A stretch of DNA of 64,000 bases from Scandinavium sp051650185. Lineage in GTDB: Bacteria > Pseudomonadota > Gammaproteobacteria > Enterobacterales > Enterobacteriaceae. The stretch lies in the NCBI RefSeq assembly GCF_051650185.1, contig NZ_JBOFIN010000146.1:62001-126000 (forward strand), read 5' to 3'. The notes under the pieces are model-generated. The model made no database searches and had not been told where the DNA came from. It worked only from the letters and a program-made list of their open reading frames with translations. A program made the position numbers and the translations under genes. This document shows, in pieces, positions 17,369-25,127 of the stretch; within the stretch, counting starts at the first letter, position 1, and each line of letters opens with the position of its first letter.

Positions 17369-17629
17369 TCCTCTCGCCGGGGAGAAATCTCAGCCCGGCG
17401 CACATCCTTAGCAGATAAATCCAGATGGTAACTTTTCTTTAACCAAAAACTGGTTTTATCTGCTAATTATTCATTTATGTGAAGCATTTCATGGTTGCGA
17501 ATTTCCCGGCCTGAAAATTATCCACTTTTTGTCTTTTTTTCACCCAAGCCGCGCCTTTGTTACACATTGAAATAGGGCTTTTGCTGTGCGTAATATGGCC
17601 CTTCGTTCGCCAAAAAATAAGAAAATGCT

Positions 17630-18952
17630 ATGCAAACTGCCACCACAACACTTGATACGCCTCAGGATGCCGCTCCGGCAAACTCACGTAATAAGGTCAT
17701 CGTCGCCTCGCTGATTGGCACCGCCATCGAGTTTTTCGATTTCTATATTTACGCCACCGCCGCGGTTATCGTCTTCCCGCACATCTTTTTCCCGCAGGGC
17801 GATCCTGCTGCTGCCACGCTGCAATCGCTGGCGACTTTCGCCATCGCGTTTGTCGCGCGCCCCATTGGTTCTGCGCTGTTTGGTCACTTCGGCGATCGCG
17901 TTGGCCGCAAGGTCACGTTGGTGGCTTCCCTGCTGACCATGGGCATTTCCACCGTGGTGATTGGCCTGCTGCCGGGCTATGAAACTATCGGCATTCTGGC
18001 TCCGCTGTTACTGGCGCTGGCGCGCTTTGGCCAGGGTCTCGGTCTGGGCGGTGAATGGGGTGGCGCGGCGCTGCTGGCGACAGAAAATGCTCCGGCGAAA
18101 AAACGCGCGCTGTACGGTTCATTCCCGCAGCTCGGCGCACCGATTGGCTTCTTCTTTGCCAACGGTACCTTCCTGCTGCTCTCGTGGCTGCTTACCGACG
18201 AGCAGTTCATGAGCTGGGGCTGGCGCGTGCCGTTTATCTTCTCTGCCGTGCTGGTCATTATCGGCCTGTACGTGCGTGTTTCTCTGCATGAAACGCCGGT
18301 CTTCGCCAAAGTCGCGGCAGCGAAAAAACAGGTCAAAGTGCCGATGGGCACGCTGCTCAGCAAGCATCTGCGTGTGACCATTCTGGGCACCTTCATCATG
18401 CTGGCCACTTACACGCTGTTCTACATCATGACCGTGTACTCAATGACATACAGCACCGCTGCCGTGCCACACGGTCTGGGTTTGCCGCGTAATGAAGTGC
18501 TGTGGATGCTGATGATGGCGGTGATTGGCTTCGGGGTGATGGTGCCCATTGCAGGCCTGCTGGCTGACCGTTTTGGCCGTCGTAAGAGCATGATCACCAT
18601 CACCACGCTGATCATCCTGTTTGGCCTGTTTGTGTTCCAGCCGCTGCTGGGATCAGGCAATCCTGCTCTGATTATGGCGTACCTGCTGCTGGGCCTGAGC
18701 CTGATGGGCCTGACCTTCGGCCCGATGGGCGCACTGCTGCCAGAGCTGTTCCCGACAGAAGTTCGCTACACCGGTGCCTCGTTCTCTTATAACGTGTCGT
18801 CGATTCTCGGGGCATCCGTGGCACCGTATATCGCGGCATGGCTGACCGGGACGTATGGTCTGGCGTATGTGGGTTACTACCTGGCCTCGATGGCGGCACT
18901 GACGCTGATTGCGTTGGTGTTGACGCATGAGACGAAGCATCAGTCTTTGTGA
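17630..18952 (+). CDS. yhjE: YhjE MFS transporter (metabolite:H+ symporter family)
   Basis: 440 residues, twelve predicted transmembrane helices. The N-terminal block IGTAIEFFDFYIYATAA and the MFS loop 2-3 motif GHFGDRVGRK (about residues 83-92), with its repeat DRFGRRKS in the second half, place it in the metabolite:H+ symporter family (ProP/KgtP/ShiA relatives). The substrate of YhjE is not established. It is a single gene; 261 bp upstream contain its promoter. It ends at a tandem palindromic repeat cluster shared with the convergent yhjG. Confidence 0.93.
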   Translation: MQTATTTLDTPQDAAPANSRNKVIVASLIGTAIEFFDFYIYATAAVIVFPHIFFPQGDPAAATLQSLATFAIAFVARPIGSALFGHFGDRVGRKVTLVASLLTMGISTVVIGLLPGYETIGILAPLLLALARFGQGLGLGGEWGGAALLATENAPAKKRALYGSFPQLGAPIGFFFANGTFLLLSWLLTDEQFMSWGWRVPFIFSAVLVIIGLYVRVSLHETPVFAKVAAAKKQVKVPMGTLLSKHLRVTILGTFIMLATYTLFYIMTVYSMTYSTAAVPHGLGLPRNEVLWMLMMAVIGFGVMVPIAGLLADRFGRRKSMITITTLIILFGLFVFQPLLGSGNPALIMAYLLLGLSLMGLTFGPMGALLPELFPTEVRYTGASFSYNVSSILGASVAPYIAAWLTGTYGLAYVGYYLASMAALTLIALVLTHETKHQSL

Positions 18953-18965
18953 GATTTGAGCTGTC

Positions 18966-19122
18966 TGCCCCCCCTCTCCCCGGCCCTCTCCCTCAAGGGA
19001 GAGGGGGAAAATCAAAGACCGTACCTGCCTTTCCCCTCTCCCTCAAGGGAGAGGGAGAAAATCAAAGACCGCACCTGCCTGTCCCCTCTCCCTTTGGGAG
19101 AGGGTTAGGGAGAGGGGAAAAA
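18966..19122. repeat. Tandem 50-bp repeat cluster with CCCTCTCCC palindromes
   Basis: Three copies of a CCCTCTCCCT(C/T)...GGGAGAGGG palindrome start at 18984, 19034 and 19084, exactly 50 bp apart. The first two are followed by a conserved spacer GAAAATCAAAGACCG(T/C)ACC. The cluster lies between the convergent yhjE and yhjG stops. The same palindrome plus spacer occurs in inverse orientation at 23211-23308. Confidence 0.88.
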
Positions 19123-19126
19123 CCGC

Positions 19127-21169
19127 CTACCGTTTCATCTGCGACAAAATCACATGGCACTGATTGGCATCCCCCTCTGACGGTGAAATCAGTGCCAGCA
19201 GCGCTGCGGCTGGTGTTACCAGTGTCGCCAGCGCTGCCGCCACCGCGCCACGCACAATCAGTGGGCCAGGCTTCACGCCGTAATCCGGATTTTTGAACGT
19301 GCCGCGAACGTAAAGAGGAGAACGCAGGGTAATAATACGAATGCCTTTGCTCTCCGGATCAATCGTCAAATCCAGCTGCTCCGAGGCAAAGCTCGCCGTT
19401 CCCGTCACGTTAACCAGCGCATTCTCGGTATCGAACGCCAGAATTTGTGGCCGGGCAACGCCGTTGCGGATATCAACGTTGGCCGCCGCGCAGTTCACCC
19501 GCACTTCGTCATCGCCAAAGATTTGCCCGACGATAAAGTTGCCGACGTTCAGGCCGAGGATTTCCATCAGGTTGCGGCTTACCACGCCGTCATTCATCAG
19601 CAGCTTGAGATTACCGTCGCTTGAGCCTAACAGCGCGGCGACCGAGTTGCCCGTCCCACGCAATTGAGCATCGCCATTCATTTCACCCAACGTTTTCTGC
19701 ATCAGCTCAACATTTGGCATCAGCTCTTTCAGCCGCAGCCGCCTGGCCTGAATATTGGCCTCGCCCTGCATCGGTTTTTTGTTGCCCGCCAGGTGGATGG
19801 TGGCGCTGATGGTGCCGTTCGCCATGCCGAACTTCAGCGGTTGCAGGCGCAGGTCGCCGCGCTCCAGGATCACGTGCGTTGAGAGATTACTCAGCGGCAG
19901 CGTGCTGCCATGCTCGATATGCTGCCCTTTAAAGCGCACGTCGGCGTCCATCACGTCCCATTTATCGGTCTCAAAGCGATCGTAGGGCAGCACTTTGCCG
20001 GCAGGCTGGGCATCCTTTTTCACTTCAGCAGATTTGGTGCCTTTGCCAGAATCGACGCCAATCAGTGGGCCTAAATCCGCCAGCCGCAGCTGTTTCGACT
20101 CCATATCCCCTTCCAGCTTCGGCCGGGGCTTGCTCATGCTGTATTTCAGCGTGCCGTGAATATCGCTGTCGCCAATGCGCCCATTGAAGTCTCGATAGTC
20201 AAAGACCGAGCCTTTATCGGTATCGATTTTCGCCACCAGATGGCCGTCCGTTTCAAACGGCGGCGTGTCTGGCAGCACAATGCCCGTGAGATCGTAAAGC
20301 TGTCCGAGCGAGTCGCCCGAGAACTTGAGGCGCAAATCAACACCGCCCATTTTCATCGGGTCATTCACTGTGCCGCTAAACGCCACGCGCGTATTGCCGG
20401 AATGGAAATCTGCCTGCACCGGGAAAGGCGTGCCTTCGCTGCGGAGCGCCAGCATGCCGCCAATCTTGCCGGTGCCGGTGAGTGGCTGACCGTTGTAGCG
20501 CCCGTCGGCCTTCAGGCCAAAGACGTAGTCACCCGGTTTCGGGCCACTGTTTTTGCCTTTATCGCCCGTCACTTCGCTGAACGGTAGCGGTTTACCCAGC
20601 GGATCGACGAAGATCTCAATGTCAGCCTTCGTCACTTTGTCATCGACTTTGATACGGCCACGATCGAAGAGAATATTGTCCAGACGGAATGACCATGAAG
20701 AGGGCTGCGCGTCTTTCTGATTACCGGTGTCAGAGGCCAGCCTGAATGTCCAGTTGTTGGTTTTTTCCGACAGGCGAATGATGCGCGCGTCGGGCTGGAC
20801 AAGCTTGATCCAAGGCAGGTACACCGTTTTAGTCAGCAAAGACAATGGCGCGAGCGTCGCTTCTACACGCGGTAAATGCACCATGGTGATTTCGGGAATG
20901 TCCGGCGGGTTGCCAAGAATAATGTCGTCGGCATGCACATGCGGCCACGGCACCCAGCTTCGCCAGCCGGTTTCCGTTGGCTGACGCTCCCAGACAATCC
21001 CCAAATCACCCCGGATCGCGAACGGACGGTTGAGCTCCGCAGACACTTTCTGGTTAATGGTTGGCTTCAGACGGTTCCAGTCAAAGGTCGCGATAATGAT
21101 GATAAGCAGGACGATGAGCAGCACGAACGTCGCAAAAATGATGGCTATCGTTTTGGTGGTTTTTGACAT
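19127..21169 (-). CDS. yhjG: AsmA-family protein YhjG
   Basis: 680 residues with one N-terminal transmembrane helix (about 8-28, very rich in Ile/Leu) and a large periplasmic AsmA-type domain. The C-terminal AsmA segment includes GDAQLRGTGNSVAALLGSSDG (about 500-520). AsmA-like proteins are now thought to bridge the envelope and carry lipids; for YhjG itself the cargo is unknown. It lies downstream of pdeH on the same strand with a 67-bp gap and could share its transcript. N-terminus and length match E. coli YhjG. Confidence 0.92.
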   Translation of the reverse strand: MSKTTKTIAIIFATFVLLIVLLIIIIATFDWNRLKPTINQKVSAELNRPFAIRGDLGIVWERQPTETGWRSWVPWPHVHADDIILGNPPDIPEITMVHLPRVEATLAPLSLLTKTVYLPWIKLVQPDARIIRLSEKTNNWTFRLASDTGNQKDAQPSSWSFRLDNILFDRGRIKVDDKVTKADIEIFVDPLGKPLPFSEVTGDKGKNSGPKPGDYVFGLKADGRYNGQPLTGTGKIGGMLALRSEGTPFPVQADFHSGNTRVAFSGTVNDPMKMGGVDLRLKFSGDSLGQLYDLTGIVLPDTPPFETDGHLVAKIDTDKGSVFDYRDFNGRIGDSDIHGTLKYSMSKPRPKLEGDMESKQLRLADLGPLIGVDSGKGTKSAEVKKDAQPAGKVLPYDRFETDKWDVMDADVRFKGQHIEHGSTLPLSNLSTHVILERGDLRLQPLKFGMANGTISATIHLAGNKKPMQGEANIQARRLRLKELMPNVELMQKTLGEMNGDAQLRGTGNSVAALLGSSDGNLKLLMNDGVVSRNLMEILGLNVGNFIVGQIFGDDEVRVNCAAANVDIRNGVARPQILAFDTENALVNVTGTASFASEQLDLTIDPESKGIRIITLRSPLYVRGTFKNPDYGVKPGPLIVRGAVAAALATLVTPAAALLALISPSEGDANQCHVILSQMKR

Positions 21170-21236
21170 ACCGAGAGCACTCCTGTTTTGCCTCGCCTTT
21201 CATGAATATAGTTGAGGCTGACAGAAAAACGGCAGA

Positions 21237-22010
21237 TCAGGCCAGATTAAGCATCACTTCTTCAAGGGTGGCAATCGGCACCGGACGGGATAAGAAGTAG
21301 CCCTGAGCTGCATGAGCAGGGGATTGCTGAACGTCACGCCACTCTTCCAGCGTTTCAATCCCTTCCACAATCACGCCCTGGCAATAACGGTTCATCAGTT
21401 GGATAAGCAGCTCGAATAAATTGCGCCCTTCCGGGGTTTTGCGCAGCATGATAAACAGGTCGCGAGCGACTTTGATGTAGTCATAACGCACTTCGCTGAG
21501 CGCCGAAAAGTTAGCCATTCCGGTACCGAAGTCATCCAGCCACAGTGGGCCAAACTCGCAAATGGTGGCGAACGACGAGTCCTGCGGCAGGCGAATGTGT
21601 TCCACCAGTTCGAAACGCAGCCACGGCGTGTTTTCGATTTGCGCGATCAGCGACAAGTCCTGACGCATCGCCAGCAGCGTTGGGCCGTCCACATTGACCG
21701 ACGCCAGGATGCCGTTGTGGGTGAAAAAATCCTGCTTTGCGGTCAACACCGCCAGTTGCTCTTTGACGATGTCGATACGCTGGCGCACGGCCACTTCTGC
21801 AAAGTAGCGATCCGGGGCAATGCGCTGGCCCGGATGCTCCGGGTGCGTCACGACCGTCAGCACTTCAACCGCCATCAGGCGACCATCGATTTTGTAGATG
21901 GGCTGGTAAGTATAAGCACGCTCACACTCCAGCCAATAGCGTCGCTCCTGAAGGCTTTCAATGCCTGCATCGGGAAGGCTTAGCCGCTGGATAACCTGCT
22001 TTAACTTCAT
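21237..22010 (-). CDS. pdeH: Cyclic-di-GMP phosphodiesterase PdeH
   Basis: 257 residues, a stand-alone EAL domain (E. coli YhjH/PdeH). It hydrolyses c-di-GMP to pGpG, keeps the level low in motile cells and so relieves YcgR braking of flagella. The signature EAL reads E49-V50-L51 here; the metal and catalytic elements SVNVDG, FELVEH, LDDFGTG (158-164), K180 and EGIET are conserved, so activity is expected. A perfect sigma-28 promoter lies about 50-75 bp upstream, linking it to the flagellar cascade. Its position between yhjG and divergent kdgK matches K-12. Confidence 0.95.
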   Translation of the reverse strand: MKLKQVIQRLSLPDAGIESLQERRYWLECERAYTYQPIYKIDGRLMAVEVLTVVTHPEHPGQRIAPDRYFAEVAVRQRIDIVKEQLAVLTAKQDFFTHNGILASVNVDGPTLLAMRQDLSLIAQIENTPWLRFELVEHIRLPQDSSFATICEFGPLWLDDFGTGMANFSALSEVRYDYIKVARDLFIMLRKTPEGRNLFELLIQLMNRYCQGVIVEGIETLEEWRDVQQSPAHAAQGYFLSRPVPIATLEEVMLNLA

Positions 22011-22058
22011 CTCAGCTGTCCTGTTAATAGGGGGAATCTCTCGGAACTCGTCATTGGG

Positions 22059-22085
22059 TTATCGGCGCTGAGGGTGAGAACTTTA
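22059..22085 (-). promoter_or_regulatory. Sigma-28 (FliA) flagellar promoter of pdeH
   Basis: On the minus strand: TAAA (complement of 22082-22085), exactly 15 bp, then GCCGATAA (complement of 22059-22066). This matches the FliA consensus TAAA-N15-GCCGATAA at every position. Confidence 0.9.
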
Positions 22086-22157
22086 TGTTCAACTCGCGGC
22101 ATTTTGCGAATCTGTGCGGGAAGTTTCTGAGCAAGATACGCGCCAGCTCAAAAAAAT

Positions 22158-22176
22158 AATGGAACGTTGTTTTAAT
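22158..22176 (+). promoter_or_regulatory. Candidate KdgR operator upstream of kdgK
   Basis: AATGGAACGTTGTTTTAAT resembles the E. coli KdgR box (AATGAAACATTGTTTTATT-like) and lies 73 bp before the kdgK start. KdgR is the IclR-family repressor of 2-keto-3-deoxygluconate genes. The match is by recall of the consensus. Confidence 0.55.
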
Positions 22177-22248
22177 ATAGTTGACCCCCTTACAGCCACA
22201 GCGCAAACTAGCGCTTATTTTTTCCGATTTCGATAAGGCCTGGAGACT

Positions 22249-23178
22249 ATGTCCAAGAAAATTGCCGTCATTGGCGAATGCATGATTGAGCTTTCAGAGA
22301 AGGGTTCGCTGGTGAATCGCGGTTTTGGCGGCGATACGCTGAACACCTCCGTGTACATCGCCCGTCAGGTGGCACAAAGCAGCCTCCAGGTCAGCTACAT
22401 TACTGCGCTGGGCACGGACAGTTTCAGCCAGCAGATGCTGGACGCCTGGCAGAATGAGAACGTCGACACCCGCCTGATTCAACGCATGGCCAACCGCATG
22501 CCGGGCCTGTATTACATCGAAACCGACGATACAGGTGAGCGCACTTTCTACTACTGGCGCAACGAAGCGGCCGCAAAATTCTGGCTGGAAAGCGAGGAGT
22601 CCGCGGCTATCTGCGAAGAGCTGGCAACGTATGACTACCTCTACCTGAGCGGTATCAGCCTGGCGATTTTAAGCCCTGCCAGCCGTGAAAAACTCTTCTC
22701 ACTACTGCACGAATGCCGGGCAAACGGCGGCAAAGTCATTTTCGACAACAACTATCGCCCGCGCCTGTGGGCCAGCCGCGAAGAGACGCAGCAGGTCTAT
22801 CAGCAGATGCTGGCATGCACAGATATCGCCTTCCTGACGCTGGATGACGAAGACGCGCTGTGGGGCGAAAAACCGGTGGACGAAGTGATTGCCCGCACCC
22901 ACGCGGCTGGCGTGAATGAAGTGGTGGTGAAGCGCGGAGCAGACTCCTGCCTGGTGTCGCTGGCGGGCGAAGCCGTTGTGGATGTGCCTGCGGTGAAACT
23001 GCCAAAAGAGAAAGTCGTGGATACGACAGCGGCGGGAGATTCCTTCAGCGCGGGGTATCTGGCGGTTCGTCTGACGGGTGGCGACACGAAAGCGGCTGCC
23101 GAGCGTGGGCACCTGACTGCCAGCACTGTGATTCAGTATCGCGGGGCGATTATTCCTCGGGATGCGATGCCTGAGTGA
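22249..23178 (+). CDS. kdgK: 2-dehydro-3-deoxygluconokinase
   Basis: 309 residues, the E. coli length. This PfkB-family sugar kinase phosphorylates 2-keto-3-deoxygluconate to KDPG with ATP, feeding the Entner-Doudoroff aldolase. The N-terminal GECMIELSEKG and RGFGGDTLNTSVYIAR blocks and the C-terminal PfkB signature DTTAAGDSFSAGYLAVRL (catalytic Asp in AAGDSF) are intact. It is divergent from pdeH, with a likely KdgR box upstream. It ends at a palindromic repeat facing yhjJ. Confidence 0.97.
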   Translation: MSKKIAVIGECMIELSEKGSLVNRGFGGDTLNTSVYIARQVAQSSLQVSYITALGTDSFSQQMLDAWQNENVDTRLIQRMANRMPGLYYIETDDTGERTFYYWRNEAAAKFWLESEESAAICEELATYDYLYLSGISLAILSPASREKLFSLLHECRANGGKVIFDNNYRPRLWASREETQQVYQQMLACTDIAFLTLDDEDALWGEKPVDEVIARTHAAGVNEVVVKRGADSCLVSLAGEAVVDVPAVKLPKEKVVDTTAAGDSFSAGYLAVRLTGGDTKAAAERGHLTASTVIQYRGAIIPRDAMPE

Positions 23179-23210
23179 AGAGTGTGAGGGTGAAGGCAAC
23201 GTCCGGCTGA

Positions 23211-23308
23211 CACCCTCTCCCTAACCCTCTCCCCAGGGAGAGGGAACCGATCGGCGCGGTCTTTGATTTTCTCCCTCTCCCATGGGGAGAGGGTCGGGGA
23301 GAGGGGGA
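23211..23308. repeat. Palindromic repeat cluster between kdgK and yhjJ
   Basis: Two palindromes (CCCTCTCCC...GGGAGAGGG, then CCCTCTCCCATGGGGAGAGGG without its last bases) joined by GGCGCGGTCTTTGATTTTC. That joining segment is the reverse complement of the spacer in the 18966-19122 cluster, showing one mobile or recombining family. It sits between convergent stops. Confidence 0.85.
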
Positions 23309-23325
23309 ACAGCGCGTACCTGTCC

Positions 23326-24816
23326 TTACTGCCCCGGCGGAATATCCGTCACATCCTGATGCGCATCGTCATTCGCTGCAGGGGCAGCGGCTGCCGGTTG
23401 CACCATCAGTTTGTCCCACGTTTCCTGCAAATCCTTCATGTTGTATTCCGGCTCGCCTTTCGGCTGCTGGAGGATCAGCGCCATCTCTTGTGACAGCTGC
23501 TGACGCAGGTCCTGATTCAGGCTTTCAACCGTCAACGAATTCAGGAAATCCTGACGCACTTTCTGATACTGCTCCGGCGCAATATCCACCACCTGATTTT
23601 GCAGGGAGCGCATGCGCTGACTGATCAGCAAATCCGTATTGGTGCGGGCGTAGGTCGCAAACAGCTTCTGCAACTCGAGATTTTTCTGCGCAATCAGCGC
23701 GTTGAACTCTTCCTGCGTCAGGCCATTTTCACGCACTTTTGCCAGCTCGCGCGCCACCAAACCGAGGTTGTTATTGAGCTTCTCGTTCGGTGAATCGACG
23801 TTGATCGCACATTGCGCACGCAGATAAAGCACGCGGCAATCAAAGCCCAGGCCGATGTCTTTCACGTTGTTTTTGCTGAGATTCTGCTGCACATGCCAGA
23901 ACAGGGCTTCACGAGCGAGATCCGCACGCCAGTAACGCTGAAGCGCAGCGGATTCGCGGATTGGCGTCCATGGCGTGTCCCACATGATAGACAGGCGGTC
24001 TTGCGGCACCGCGTCGGTCATGATGCTGACCGGCTGCGGTGACAGCGGAGCCAGCGTTGGCACGGCGGCAGGTGTTTCGCGTTTGCCTTTTAACTCGCCA
24101 AAGATTTTGTTGATTTGCTCGCCTACGCTGCGGCTGTCGACGTTACCGACCACAATCAGCGTCATCGCATCCGGCGTGTACCATTTGTGGTAGAAGCTTT
24201 TCAGCTGCGCGGCGTCAACAGGCTGTTTGAGCGGTTCGGCCGGATCGTGGCCCAGCATCGTTGAGCCCTTCAGGCGATAGCGCCACCAGCCTTCTTTCGG
24301 ATCCTGAGGCCATGTCACCACCATGTCTTCGCCGCTGAGCGCGTGATTCACGGCTTCCGGGGTGATGTTCAGCTTACCGCCCGCATCGGCGAGGTAAGTC
24401 AGCGCTTCTTTGAGTAAATCATTGCGGTTATTCGGCAGGCTCAGGCTGAACAAGGTGTAGTCGTAAGAAACGATCGCCGGAGGCATCGGATGCTGAGGAT
24501 CAATGCCCTGCTGCCATAAAGAACGTGCCTGCATGGTCTCTAAGCTGCCGCTCTGCGAGAGCGCCAGCCGGGGAATAAAGTGGCTATAGCCAGTCTGCTG
24601 AGTGCTCTCACTCAGGGAACCGATGTTGACCTGAAGGCGGATTTCAACACGATCGCTTGGGCGCTGCGGCGTGGCTAACACCTGCCACTGAAGTCCGTTC
24701 GCCAGTGTTCCCTGTTGCCATGCCGGGTCTGGCTGGAGCGCTTCTGCTTGCACATAGCCCGCGGTCGCCATCATCAGCATCCCGCCCGCTACGAGTCGAA
24801 TTTTTGTGCCCTGCAT
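23326..24816 (-). CDS. yhjJ: YhjJ, periplasmic M16-like protein probably without peptidase activity
   Basis: 496 residues with a signal peptide (about 1-25, cleavage after YVQA). It belongs to the insulinase/M16 family, but the zinc motif HxxEH expected in the first domain reads H79-F-I-P-R83: both the Glu and the second His are gone. A non-catalytic periplasmic M16 homologue, perhaps a partner or scaffold, is therefore likely. The inactive domain (DAMTLIVVGNVD) and the C-terminal helical half are retained. The C-terminus is rich in Ala/Pro/Asp. Location kdgK-yhjJ-dctA is as in K-12. A 24-bp near-palindrome lies about 37 bp upstream. Confidence 0.9.
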   Translation of the reverse strand: MQGTKIRLVAGGMLMMATAGYVQAEALQPDPAWQQGTLANGLQWQVLATPQRPSDRVEIRLQVNIGSLSESTQQTGYSHFIPRLALSQSGSLETMQARSLWQQGIDPQHPMPPAIVSYDYTLFSLSLPNNRNDLLKEALTYLADAGGKLNITPEAVNHALSGEDMVVTWPQDPKEGWWRYRLKGSTMLGHDPAEPLKQPVDAAQLKSFYHKWYTPDAMTLIVVGNVDSRSVGEQINKIFGELKGKRETPAAVPTLAPLSPQPVSIMTDAVPQDRLSIMWDTPWTPIRESAALQRYWRADLAREALFWHVQQNLSKNNVKDIGLGFDCRVLYLRAQCAINVDSPNEKLNNNLGLVARELAKVRENGLTQEEFNALIAQKNLELQKLFATYARTNTDLLISQRMRSLQNQVVDIAPEQYQKVRQDFLNSLTVESLNQDLRQQLSQEMALILQQPKGEPEYNMKDLQETWDKLMVQPAAAAPAANDDAHQDVTDIPPGQ

Positions 24817-24852
24817 GTGAACCCCTGAATCAACAATCCTGGTTAAAATGAC

Positions 24853-24876
24853 AACTCATGATCATTATGATGAGTT
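24853..24876. promoter_or_regulatory. Near-palindrome upstream of yhjJ
   Basis: Arms AACTCAT (24853-24859) and ATGAGTT (24870-24876) are perfect inverted repeats around a partly symmetric centre, 37 bp before the yhjJ start. It could be an operator; the regulator is unknown. Confidence 0.4.
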
Positions 24877-24887
24877 AAATACGTGGT

Positions 24888-25014
24888 TATACCCGTCATA
24901 CTTCAAGCTGCAGGGGCGCTGGCTGCACTCCCTCACCCCAGTCACTTACTCAAGTAAGCTCCTGGGGATTCACTCCCTTGCCATCTACCTGCAACTCGAA
25001 TTATTTAGGGTATA
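24888..25014. repeat. Complete ERIC (IRU) element
   Basis: 127 bp framed by TATACCC...GGGTATA, containing CTCACCCCAGTCACTTACT and AGCTCCTGGGGATTCAC, the two cores used to define Enterobacterial Repetitive Intergenic Consensus. Length and both ends are canonical. It lies between yhjJ and dctA. Confidence 0.95.
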
Positions 25015-25075
25015 GACCGTGCGAAAGATGAAAAGTCACACGTTCCACGAAAAATATGGTCAATTATGCGCAGGA

Positions 25076-25103
25076 GCCCGTAGTCCATCAAGGGACTACG
25101 GGC
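25076..25103 (-). other. Perfect hairpin downstream of dctA
   Basis: Arms GCCCGTAGTCC/GGACTACGGGC (11 bp, 6-nt loop), 24 bp past the dctA stop. There is no U-tract, so it is more likely an RNA 3'-end stabiliser or a Rho-associated end than an intrinsic terminator. Confidence 0.6.
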
Positions 25104-25127
25104 AGATAGATGTGATAAGTCGCGGGA

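Noticed and set aside
17375..17400. Intrinsic terminator after yhjD
   Set aside because: A GC-rich hairpin is present but no U-tract follows.
18966..19122. Tandem repeats with 50-bp period as a CRISPR array
   Set aside because: The spacers are themselves nearly identical and the repeats are palindromic GC-rich elements; no cas genes nearby.
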